Assembly: GCA_003427395.1 (NCBI GenBank)
Contig: BFEA01000057.1
Location: 481,687 to 510,029 of the forward strand
Reading direction: 5' to 3'
DNA: 28,343 nt
From: Chara braunii
Lineage: Eukaryota; Streptophyta; Charophyceae; Charales; Characeae
A model generated the notes under the pieces. The model was not told the origin of the DNA. It did not search any database and saw only the letters and a program-made list of their open reading frames with translations. This document shows, in pieces, positions 18,657 through 27,433 of this stretch. Every line of letters starts with the position of its first letter. Position 1 is the first letter of the stretch. The position numbers and the translations under genes were made by a program.

Positions 18657-20418
18657 ATGGACCGGAGGCCCGGTGAAGCAGACAAGGCCTATCAAGCCCG
18701 AATGCTGGCTTGGAGTACCGAGACAAAAATTGGAGTACCGAGAAAAAAACGGGCAGATGACGCAGCTGCAGCAGCGAAGAAGAAGGCAGAGGATGCCGAG
18801 CAGGCACGTCTGCTGGCACTTGAACAACAGCGCCAGCATGACGAGGCAGCAGCAAGGGCTTGAGAAAGGAACCAACGTCGTGAGAAGATATTTAGCGGAG
18901 AGCAGACCTTGCTCACAATGGCAAGTTGGAGGATTGCGAAAACAAGATCGCTCTCCTCCTCTCGCATCTCACAAACCTCCTGGCTACATGCATTACGCAA
19001 CAGGAGGATATCCACAGCCTCCACGGCTCGCTAGCTAAAGTACAAGGCCGCCTTCAGCAGCTGGAGCAGCGACCTGTCGCCGCACCCGATGCAAGCTCTT
19101 CCAAAGCATTGGAAATGCACGTCGGCACCCTCCAGGACGGCGCACAGCTACACCAGACCGCGATGCAACAGTTGCAGCAACGGATCTGTACCACCGCCAA
19201 TACCTCGAGTTCGGAGCCACGCAAAAGAGCTCCAAAGTTTGACGGGCAGGAGATCTTCTGCGACTCGATCAAGACATATCCGATTCCATGGTTCCGCAAG
19301 TTCGAGCTCACGCTGCAGCTCCACAACGTCAAAGAACAGAAGCACCACGCATACTTGTACTCTCGCTCAGGGGGCGCGTGCCAGGCTTGGTTGGACAATC
19401 TCTTGTCCAAGTACGGAGTGGTAGCTGCCGACTTGCACACCAAGATCAGTTGGGATGATCTGAAGGCGGCGTGGCACAAGCAGTTCCAGGTTGAGCCGCC
19501 GGAGATCAAAGCTGTGGACAAGCTCATGGTCTTCGATAAGGCACGCTGCCGAGTACCGACTGGATCGCCGAGTACCAACGCTTGACGTCAGTCCCAGACA
19601 TCCAGATGGGCTTCAAAGCCATCCGCCATTACTTCATCTCAAGGTCCTGTTCGGCATTAATGACCTGACTCACGCCGAGGACACCTTGACGACGACGGCG
19701 GAACTTTTTGACAAGGCCTCGCAGATCATCATTACGAACAAGGAGGCAAAGAATCTGCGTTCATCTGCGGCAGGCCCGAGCAGGGACCAGCATCGGCCAA
19801 GAGTGGTCGTGGTTGCGGCAGCAGCGCCGTTTGACCAAACCAGCGAGGCTGTGTCTGCCAGTGAAGGGGACAGACTCGCAGCCGCCCGGGAAGGTGGCCG
19901 CCCCGGCAGAGGCCGAGGACGCGGCAAGACGAAGACACACACCGAATCTAGCCCCGGGCCAGGCGCAGCACCTCCAGCCCCTTGGTCCCAATACAGCATC
20001 TCCGAGCAAGCCTTCAAGGGGACAGACTCGCAGCCGCCTGGGAAGGTGGCCGCCCCGGCAGAGGCCGAGTACGCGGCAAGACGAAGACACACACCGAATC
20101 TAGCCTCGGGCCAGGCACAGCAGCTCCAGCCCCTTGGTCCCAATACAGCATCTCCGAGCAAGCCTTCAAGGGGACAGACTCGCAGCCGCCCGGGAAGGTG
20201 GCCGCCCCGGCAGAGGCCGAGGACGCGGCAAGATGAAGACACACACCAAATCTAGCCCCAGGCCCGACGCAGCAGCTCCAGCCCCTTGGTCCCAATACGA
20301 CATCTTCGAGCAAGCCTTCAAGGCGCGCACGAGATTCCACTATTGCCTATGGTGCAACATTCATCTTCATCAGAAACCGGTCTGCCCATTGAAAGGCAAG
20401 GGCAAACAGGGAAACTGA
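18657..20418 (+). pseudogene. Element C: Gag with RG-rich region and zinc knuckle
   Basis: I chose ATG 18657 (MDRRPGEADKAYQARMLAWS) because the coding pattern starts there. A charged helix follows (KKKAEDAEQARLLALEQQRQ). A 20-base tandem duplication (18711-18750) and a TGA at 18861-18863 break the frame. It then resumes in the 18926 frame with a heptad-like segment (LQQLEQRPVAAPD) and a capsid-like domain. Motifs there include KFDGQEIFCDS, WFRKFELTLQLHNVKEQKHH and ACQAWLDNLLSKYG. Another frameshift near 19540 leads to DWIAEYQRLTSVPDIQMGFK. The nucleocapsid part is GRPGRGRGRGKTK, triplicated, ending with a perfect CX2CX4HX4C knuckle (CLWCNIHLHQKPVC, 20344-20385) and TGA at 20416-20418. Gag packages the element RNA. 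The family assignment is firm. Confidence 0.85.
19869..20324 (+). repeat. 152-bp triplication in the nucleocapsid region
   Basis: Three near-identical units start at GACAGACTCGCAGCC (19869, 20021, 20173). Each encodes GRPGRGRGRGK in one frame. Because 152 is two more than a multiple of three, each unit moves to another frame, and the two extra units leave the downstream knuckle out of frame with upstream Gag. The third copy is the most diverged at its end (GACATCTTCGAGC). Confidence 0.95.
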
Positions 20419-21250
20419 GCGCCACCGAGAGTGACTCGACAACACTCTCGACGCCTCCGAAATCGACTTCTTCGCGAGTAACTGGCCTTCATTCCGAGGC
20501 ACACGCGGAAGTCGATAGTCCTCTTCTACTTTCTTTTGACTATGCTGCCCGGCTCGTTCCTACGTTGGGTACTCAAGCTCAAGGACAAGAAGTGTGTGCG
20601 GTTTCTTCTCCGCCTGGCAGTGGCAACATATCGTCTTCAAGTGGTGTTTCACGGGAATCGACGAGCGAGTTCAACATAGAGGTATTGGACCCGCTCACGT
20701 CTGAGGACTTTGCATGGCTTCCTCTCCCGACCACGGGCCGCTTGCCGGGACCGCAATGCGCAGCACTATGCGCTCATCTCCACACTTACTTATCCTTCTA
20801 TGCACCACCAACTTCGCCGACGGGAGACGAAGTCGCGGTGGGGGACATCCTTGCGTATACTACCAAGGTGGCCCGCGAGTTTCGCACGCAGCGGTATGAT
20901 GACAACAACACACCGCTCATGTATGTCCGCATTCAAGTTGGGCAAGCGTCCTGCAGCGCTTTGCTGGATAGCGGCGCGTCTCACAATTTCATGAGCCAAT
21001 CCTTTATGCAAAGGGCTGGCCTTGGCGCACAAGTTCGGAGGAAGGCAAACCCGACTGCGACAAGTTGGCAGATGGGAAAACGCAGCAACTTCTCGACCGT
21101 TACATCGAGGCCGTGCCGGTCTACTTCGCACCTCATGCATGTGAACCGGTGACATTCGAGATTCTCGACACAGACTTCGACATCATTCTAGGAATGCCTT
21201 GGCTTGCAAGTGCTGATCACACGGTCAACTTCCACCGGCGGACTCTTAGC
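20419..21250 (+). pseudogene. Element C: retropepsin (aspartic protease)
   Basis: The frame open from 20286 carries a linker rich in S and T and then MYVRIQVGQASC and [16 protein letters not shown]. The catalytic aspartate codon is at 20967-20969 and the DSGA motif is intact. Around 21055 the frame shifts. The C-terminal half continues in the 21065 frame with [20 protein letters not shown], the conserved ILGMPWL strand. The enzyme would act as a dimer to cut Gag-Pol. Gag ends at 20418 in a different frame, which in a live relative would imply a programmed shift or a fused frame. Here the 152-bp repeats and the indels make that undecidable. Confidence 0.85.
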
Positions 21251-21439
21251 GTTCGCGACGCCTTCGGCGCGGAAGTGGCGTGTACTATTCCTCTACCGCA
21301 CCCTTCGATTCAGTGCCAAGTGGTGACGGCCAAATCATTCACGGCAACTTGCACTTACGAGCAGCCCGATGAGATCGGCCTATGTTTCCTACGGACTGTT
21401 GCGGTAGCCGACGACTCACCCACGGACTTGTCTTCGGAC

Positions 21440-22830
21440 CCCCGTGTGGTGCGGTTGTTGGACGAGTTCGCTGACATCTTCGAGTCACCTACCGGTGTGG
21501 TGCCGGATCGGCCGATCTCTCACGAGATCATTCTTGAGGCCGGTGTCGTGCCACCGAAAGGTTGCATCTATCGCATAAGCGAGGAGCTTGAGGTCCTTCG
21601 TGCAGAACTCGACGATTTGTTGGCTAAGGGCTGGATCTGCCCTAGCAGCTCCCCATATGGAGCACCGGTTCTCTTCGTCCGAAAGAAGAACAAGGATCTA
21701 CGATTGTGTATCGACTACCGCAAGCTCAACGCGCAAACCGTCAAGAATGCGGGGGCCTCTTCCTCGCATCGATGATCTTCTTGAGCGACTGGGCGGCGCG
21801 AAGTATTTTTCTAAGTTGGATTTGAAATCGGGATATCATCAAATCCCCATCCGGCCGAACGATCACTACAAGACCGCTTCAAGACGCGGTACAGGCATTT
21901 TGAGTGGGTGGTCATGCCTTTTGGCCTCACCAACGCCCCGACGACCTTTCAAGCGGCAATGACCAACGAGTTCCGTGCAATGTTGGACCGGTTCGTGCTG
22001 GTCTACTTAGACGATATTCTCGTCTATAGCCGGTCATTGGAGGATCACCTTGGGCATCTTCGACGAGTGTTGGAGACGCTCCGCCGCGCCACGTACAAGG
22101 CCAACCGCGACAAGTGCGAATTTGTCCGGCAAGAGCTGGAATACTTGGGCCACTTTGTCACGCCGGAAGGCATCAGTCCGCTATCGGACAAGATTCAAGC
22201 CATCCAAGAGTGGTCGGAGCCTCGGAACGTCATGGATGTTCATTCATTCCTTAGCCTTGCCGGCTACTACCAGCGTTTCAACAAAGGCTACTCGAAGATC
22301 ACGGCTCACTTAACCAAGCTTCAATGCGAGGATCGACCGTTTGACTTCGGGGAGGAGGCACAGGAATCATTTTTGGCTCTCAAAGTCGCGCTATTATCTG
22401 CGGAGGTCTTGCGGATATACGACCCACTTTTGCCTACGCGCGTCACTACGGATGCGTCAAGCTATGGCATTGGTGCAGTCCTTGAGCAACATGATGGTGT
22501 GGACTGGCACCCGGTCGAGTATTTCAGCAAGAAAGTGCCCGTCGTGCATTCCATTGACGATGCACGCAAGAAGGAGCTCCTCGGCTTCGTCCACGCGCTC
22601 AAGCGGTGGCGACACTTCCTCCTTGGTCGAAGCCAATTTCGATGGGTAACGGACAACAATCCGTTGGTCTTCTGTAAGACCCAAAACACCGTCAACAGCA
22701 CCATCGCTCAATGGATGGCTTTCATCGACCAATTCGACTTCTTTCCCGATCACATTCCCGGGAAGTCGATCCGTTTTGCGGATGCTCTTTCATGGCGTCC
22801 GGATCATTGTACCGCGGTCTACTCAACCTT
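21440..22830 (+). pseudogene. Element C: reverse transcriptase and RNase H
   Basis: The pre-RT linker [20 protein letters not shown] leads into [14 protein letters not shown] and [18 protein letters not shown]. One extra G near 21750 shifts the frame; it continues with [16 protein letters not shown] and [14 protein letters not shown]. One lost T near 21880 restores the main frame at [13 protein letters not shown]. The catalytic box YLDDILVYS is intact (YLDD codons 22004-22015). The thumb (CEFVRQELEYLGHFVTPEGI) and RNase H follow: TTDASSYGIGAVLEQHDG, then KKELLGFVHALKRWRHFL and WVTDNNPLVF. The D-E-D type residues are recognisable. Together these copy the element RNA into DNA. Only the two single-base indels disable this part. 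Confidence 0.95.
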
Positions 22831-22959
22831 CGAGATCGACGATGACCTGCGGAACAGCTTCATCCACGGCTACCAAGCCGACCCCGAGTTTCGCGACAAG
22901 TACGCGAATTGCTCCTCTCCTAATCCGGCGCCTTCTCACTACCGGATCCAAGAGGGGTA

Positions 22960-24388
22960 CTTGCTTGTCCACACGCGGGGGAAGGACCTTCTTTGCGTAG
23001 CGAGTGATCCTCACTTGCGTACACGGCTTCTTGGCGAGTTCCATGACGCTCCCGCCACCGGACATTTTGGCGTCAATCGCACGATTGGCCGCCTCCGCGA
23101 GCGATTTTGGTGGCCCGGCCTTCTCGGCGACGTCACACGCTATTGCGAGTCATGCAAGGTTTGCCGACGCTGCAAATCCCGCAATCATCGTCCGTATGGC
23201 GAGTTACGACCACTACCAGTCTCGTTGAGGCGAAGGGAAGCGATTGCCATGGACATTACCGGCCCGTTCCCCAAGCACAAGACCGGAGTGGATGGGATTC
23301 TCACGGTGGTCGACCGACTCACCAAGTTCCCCATGTTCTTGCCTTATCGCTATCATGCCAAGGCACCGGAGTTGGCCGAGGTTCTTTACGCAGGTTGGAT
23401 TCGAACCAAGGGTTACCCCAAGGAGATCATCTGCGACCGCGACACCCGTTTTATGTCCGATTTTTGGTTGGCGCTCATCAAGCGATGGGGCTAATCTCTC
23501 AAGCCCAGTTCAGCTCACCACCCTCAGACCGATGGCCAGACGGAGAGGGCGCATCAGACCACACAGGTACTCCTTCGCACTCTCATCCGCCCCGACCAGA
23601 AGGACTGGGTTGAGCGGCTGCCGGATGTCGAGTTGGCCTACAACTCCTCTATCCACTCGGCTATTGGGATGTCGCCCTTTGAGTTCGAGCACGGCTCGCC
23701 GGTCACTTCACCGTTGGGCACTATTACTCCACGAACGGCCTAGAGCGACGGCCATCTGTTTTTCTTGCGTCGGATGCAAGAGCTTCTTGTCAAGGCACGC
23801 GACCAGATGGCCAAGACGCAGCAGCGCATGAGCCAGCAGGCCAATCGCCAGCGTCTTCCTTGCCCATTCCGCGCCGGCGACCTCGTGTGGGTTTCCGCAG
23901 CGGAATTCAGCCTTGAACAAGACATCTCTCGCAAACTCCCGAAATGGATGGGGCCTTGGCCGATCGTAGCGCCCGCTGGGGACGCACCCGAGGGACCTTC
24001 CTTCACAATTCAGGTGCCCGGCCACTTGCCCGTCTACCCAGTCTTTCATTGCTCCAAGTTGGCTCTATACACGCCAGCGGAACATGACGATTTTCCCGGG
24101 AGACGTTCGCAAGACCCACCTTCTACTGACGATTTACAGGAGGTCGGCGACATCATCTCCGAGCGACGCTACGACAACAGGCCAACCGAGTATTTGGTGT
24201 ATTTTGCATACTGCACACACCGAGCTGACCGTTGGTTGACCCGTGTGGAGCTTCAAGCAACAGCTCCAGACGTTCTCGCACGCTACGAACGCAAGACGCA
24301 AGGCAAGCCGGTTTCTTCAGCTCCACGCCGTGCCCGCGTCCAGTTCCACCTTCAGATCATCGGCTTCGCCCTCGCCTTGACTTCATAA
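22960..24388 (+). pseudogene. Element C: integrase with C-terminal chromodomain
   Basis: It continues in the frame of RNase H. The zinc-binding HHCC domain is GHFGVNRTIGRLRERFWWPG then CESCKVCRRCK (about 23060-23175). The catalytic core has MDITGPFP (D at 23252), ICDRDTRF (D at 23435) and DGQTERAHQT (E at 23543), giving exact D-35-E spacing. Two in-frame stops spoil it: TAA 23492-23494 between the second D and the E, and TAG 23741-23743 after SPLGTITPRTA. The rest stays open: LPCPFRAGDLVWVSAAEF, KWMGPWPIV, then a chromodomain-like tail (about 24143-24292; VGDIISERRYDNRPTEYLVY, DRWLTRVEL). The tail is expected to read histone marks and steer integration. It ends 11 bases before the 3' LTR. Confidence 0.95.
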
Positions 24389-24399
24389 GGAGGGGGGGG
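24387..24399 (+). other. Polypurine tract, element C
   Basis: AAGGAGGGGGGGG directly precedes the LTR start TGTTACATGC. It overlaps the final stop region of pol. Confidence 0.9.
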
Positions 24400-25686
24400 T
24401 GTTACATGCTGCGCCTGCACACGCAGGCCATTTTCCAGGCCCTGCATCCTTCAGGCCGAAAGCCTGAAATCCAGGGCTTACAGGCCCCGTGTCGGTTCAG
24501 CCCGAAAGCCTGAATTCCAGGGCCTACAGTCCCTGTGTCGTTTCAGACTAAATTGGCAACAACCTTTTTAGCCTGAAATGAAGGGCCATTTTCGGTCGTT
24601 CTCCAACCCTGAAACTCAGGCACTGAACCAGGGTTTCGGGAACAGGCTATTCTTAGCCTGTTCCCACGCCAGCCTCAAGCAGCTGCTGCAGCGCCAGCCC
24701 CTTGCACACTTCAGCATTGGCAAGAGCAGCCTCCTTGGCCTGGCTCGCCCTTCAAGCAGTCAGGAGGCAGGCCGAGGTAGTACATAGGAACTTCCCATGC
24801 ACTTCACGAGGCAGGCAGGAGGCAGTTGTAGTCTTCAGGATTCGGGAGCAGCACTCTGGAGGGAGCGCTGCAGGGAGTAGTAGTAGCGTTAGCCTTTAGT
24901 CTTCAACGCTGGTCGCAGTAGGTAGCTGTAGTCTCCAGCGCTGGGCGCCATAGCTAGGATAGCACTAGAGAGAGAGAGAGATTGGGCGGAGGCCTTGGGT
25001 ACTCACCTGCAGCGCCGTTGCTCCAGCTTCGTCTTCGAGGTACCTGCAGCACAGCGCCAACATCACAGGTTAGTATCTGGCTCGTAACAGAGAGAGAGAG
25101 AGAGTTCTTCTTCTTCCTCTTCTCAGTCCACCATCTCCTTCTCCCCCTCTCATCATCTGACTTCACTGCATCTGCAGACTACGAGAGAAGAGAGACAGAG
25201 CTTGGTGACATCGGATCCAGACTCGACTTTTGGACTTCAGACATTACAACGAGGGATTATTTGGGACTTGTGACAAAGACTTGGTGTTGACGACAATCCC
25301 ATCTCTCTCCCTCCTTTCGTCTGATTCCCTCCTATTCGTCTGTGTATGTCTGGACCTGGCGCTTTCTTCCTGTGTACACCGCCAGGCTCCTTCACACTTG
25401 GTGATGGGTATGATGTATGTTTGGTCTGCATTCAAACAATGATTGGGCTAGTCATTAGCATTCTAGCATTCTGCTTCGCTATCTTTTGCTACGTGAATGA
25501 GGTCAGTCCCGGTCAGGTCAGGACTTGTATCTAAATCTTCCACTGCGCTATTCAGCTCCATTTTGTATGTATGAGAATGCACATTGCTCGTTGAGATTCT
25601 ACTTGCACTGCATTGTCCATTCAGTCCTTTTTATCACATTGCGGATCCTCGGTTATGATGTACATCGCTCATCTAAGCATGTAACA
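24400..25686 (+). repeat. Element C 3' LTR (complete, 1287 bp)
   Basis: It starts TGTTACATGC and ends GCATGTAACA, a perfect 10-bp terminal inverted repeat, and is followed by the CTGCA target duplication. The first 150 bases are built of GGCC-rich pieces (CCGAAAGCCTGAA and CCAGGGC each twice, ~53-bp period). GA microsatellites lie at 24964-24981 and 25089-25105. An unusual hydrophobic open frame lies near its end (25346-25534). TACCTGCAGC...CACAGGTTAGT (25040-25077) is conserved in LTR B and resembles a splice donor context. Confidence 0.95.
25346..25534 (+). CDS. Small hydrophobic ORF in LTR C (speculative)
   Basis: The 62-codon frame contains DVCLVCIQTMIGLVISILAF followed by CFAIFCYVNEV, long enough for one or two membrane helices. 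The matching part of LTR B keeps the same frame open and a similar peptide. There is no homologue I know. It may be chance in an LTR, where the U5/R region is not usually coding. The start codon is uncertain. Confidence 0.2.
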   Translation: MSGPGAFFLCTPPGSFTLGDGYDVCLVCIQTMIGLVISILAFCFAIFCYVNEVSPGQVRTCI

Positions 25687-25691
25687 CTGCA

Positions 25692-26476
25692 GGTAGCTCA
25701 TAGGGACTTCCCAGAGTTCACGGGCACTTCATGAGCAGGAGGCAGGCTTCAGGATTCGGCAGCAGCACTCTGGAGGAATGCAGCAGTAGTAGTAGTAGCG
25801 TTAGGAGTAGCCTTCGCGGCAGTAGTAGTAGTAGCGTTACGAGTAGCCTTGAGCGCTGGGCGCTATTAGGAGTAAAGAGTAGCGTTGGAGAGAGAGAGAG
25901 AGTTGGCGGAGGCCAGGGAGACTTACCTGTGGCGCCATAGCTCCAGCTTGGTCTTTGTTGTTGCTGCAACAAGGCACCACCTTCACAGGTTAGCACTGGA
26001 CTGAGAGAGAGAGAGAGTTCTTCTTCTTCCTCTTCTAAGTCCACCATCTCTCCCTCACCCTCTCGCTACCTGACTTCTCAGTATCTGCAGACTACAAGGG
26101 ATAGATAGAGAGAGAGAGATCGGTGACTTTGGGACTTGACGAAATTTGGATTCAGACTCGACATTGGGATCGAGACATTGGACGAGGGATTATTTGAGGC
26201 CTGTATCGAAGACTTGGTGTTGACGACATTCCCATCTTCCCCCTCTTCTTCGTCTGACCCCCTTCCTCTTCGTCTGTGTATGGCCTGGTCCTGGCGCCTT
26301 CTTCCTGTGTGTAGCGCCAGCCCCTTCACACCTTGCTATGATGATGATGTATGTTTGGTCTGCATTGCGACATTGATTGGTCTGATCATTGGTATATTAG
26401 CCTTCCGCTGCGCTATCCTGTGCTATGTGAGAGAGGTCGGTTCTTGTTCTGGTCTGTACCGTTACAGTATGCGACA
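25692..26476 (+). repeat. Element B 3' LTR, right part
   Basis: It resumes the LTR broken at 17039. GGTAGCTCATAGGGACTTCC matches LTR C GGTAGtaCATAGGaACTTCC at 24775-24795. Homology to LTR C continues at an estimated 75-80% through the AGTAG-rich tract, the GA runs and TTGGTGTTGACGACA. It ends GTATGCGACA at 26476, nine of ten bases complementary to the LTR start TGTGGCATAC. The reconstructed LTR length is about 1.09 kb. Confidence 0.85.
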
Positions 26477-26489
26477 TCAGAACACATGA
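26136..26489 (+). CDS. Small hydrophobic ORF in LTR B (speculative)
   Basis: The 117-codon frame contains DVCLVCIATLIGLIIGILAF followed by RCAILCYVREV, the counterpart of the peptide in LTR C. The upstream segment (GLFEACIEDLVLTTFPS) also matches LTR C (GLFGTCDKDLVLTTIPS). The frame extends beyond the LTR end at 26476. No known family. Coding status is unproven. Confidence 0.2.
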   Translation: MTKFGFRLDIGIETLDEGLFEACIEDLVLTTFPSSPSSSSDPLPLRLCMAWSWRLLPVCSASPFTPCYDDDVCLVCIATLIGLIIGILAFRCAILCYVREVGSCSGLYRYSMRHQNT

Positions 26490-26493
26490 AAAC

Positions 26494-27012
26494 CTGCGTT
26501 AGTCCCCGGGCGGCCCGGCTGGGGGAAGGTCGCCCGGGTACCCTCCCGGGTGGCCCGGACCGGGCAGGGCCCGGGCAGGGTCCCGGGCGATCCCAGCACA
26601 TAATATTTTTAAAAAATAGAAAATTAAAAAAAAATCAAAAAAATCCGAAAAAAAAATATGTTGTGTAAAATTGCAATACAAACGACTTTTGGCTGAGGGC
26701 CACCTCGAAATTCCTTGTTAATTTCAAGATAAAAAATAAATGGGCAAACATGAGTCCCAAAAGACTCCAAATGTGCCCTTTTAAGCCCTTTAGTCACTAT
26801 TTATACCCCCCAACCCCCCCTGGATGACCCATCACCAAAACCGAAGTTAAGACCGGATTCTGACTGCTTGGGCCAAGCGCAGTCCTGGCCTGAAGTCTTT
26901 TTTTTTGGGGGGGGGATCCTTGCCTCTTTTTTGACCCGTCTGGTTTTGCCGGGCAACCCCCCCTTTGCCCGACTGGCCCGGGCGTGCCCGGCCGGACGAC
27001 GGCCCAACATAG
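26494..27012. mobile_element. Non-autonomous hAT-like DNA transposon (519 bp)
   Basis: An exact 8-bp duplication, ATGAAAAC, flanks it at 26486-26493 and 27013-27020; 8 bp is the hAT hallmark. The ends read CTGCGTTAGTCC on the left and, in reverse complement, CTATGTTGGGCC on the right (8 of 12 match). Both are followed by CCCGGG/GGCCCGG-rich subterminal sequence. The middle is AT-rich with homopolymers and no transposase. It sits 10 bases outside the element B LTR. Confidence 0.55.
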
Positions 27013-27020
27013 ATGAAAAC

Positions 27021-27433
27021 ATAAAATAAATGAAAAAACAAGAACAGACAGCAATAACCCATAGCCCTACAGCCATCAAAATCAAGGCACACGGGCAGAC
27101 GGGCCCAAAATCTTATCCAAGCCCCCAGGGCCTGTGTAGGACGCCATTACATTCCACATAATGAAAAGGATTCACCAAATAAGTGATACTGCAGGGAATA
27201 GTAATTACAGAACAATCATTCCTGACATGCAGCTGAGTTGTTTTAAGCTGCCCTCCCACCCCTCTGCAATGGTGTGGGGTGATGTTGGTGGCTATAACAA
27301 TGAGAAGTCCGAGAACTACAATTATCACCATTCAATTACCAGCTTACAAACAAGGAGGGAAAGAGGAGAAAGGGAGAGAGACAGAGGGAGAAGTGAGCAA
27401 GAAAGAATGACATAGAGAGAGAGAGGAACTCAC
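27021..27433. other. Noncoding stretch with purine-rich tract
   Basis: 27352-27427 is a GA-rich low-complexity tract (CT-rich on the minus strand). It begins directly after the minus-strand splice donor GTGAGT, as a pyrimidine-rich intron would. No other feature is seen. Confidence 0.45.

Larger units (their letters stand above)
17040..25686 (+). mobile_element. Element C: Ty3/gypsy chromovirus LTR retrotransposon, near full length
   Basis: The order is 5' LTR, leader, gag with zinc knuckle, protease, reverse transcriptase, RNase H, integrase, chromodomain, polypurine tract, 3' LTR. The LTR ends form a perfect 10-bp inverted repeat in the 3' copy (TGTTACATGC / GCATGTAACA). The 5' copy has C in place of the first T. 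A CTGCA duplication flanks the whole. It is inactive: gag and pol carry several frameshifts, the integrase region has TAA (23492-23494) and TAG (23741-23743), and the 5' LTR lacks its last ~360 bases together with any clear primer-binding site. It is inserted in the same orientation into the 3' LTR of the related element B. Confidence 0.95.

Noticed and set aside
19670-20242. 190-codon minus-strand frame with repeated CRVLGLCRGGHLPGRL
   Set aside because: It is the antisense shadow of the 152-bp gag triplication.
24964-26120. GA-rich runs as separate regulatory sites
   Set aside because: They are ordinary GA microsatellites at matching positions in the LTRs of B and C, so they are part of the LTRs.
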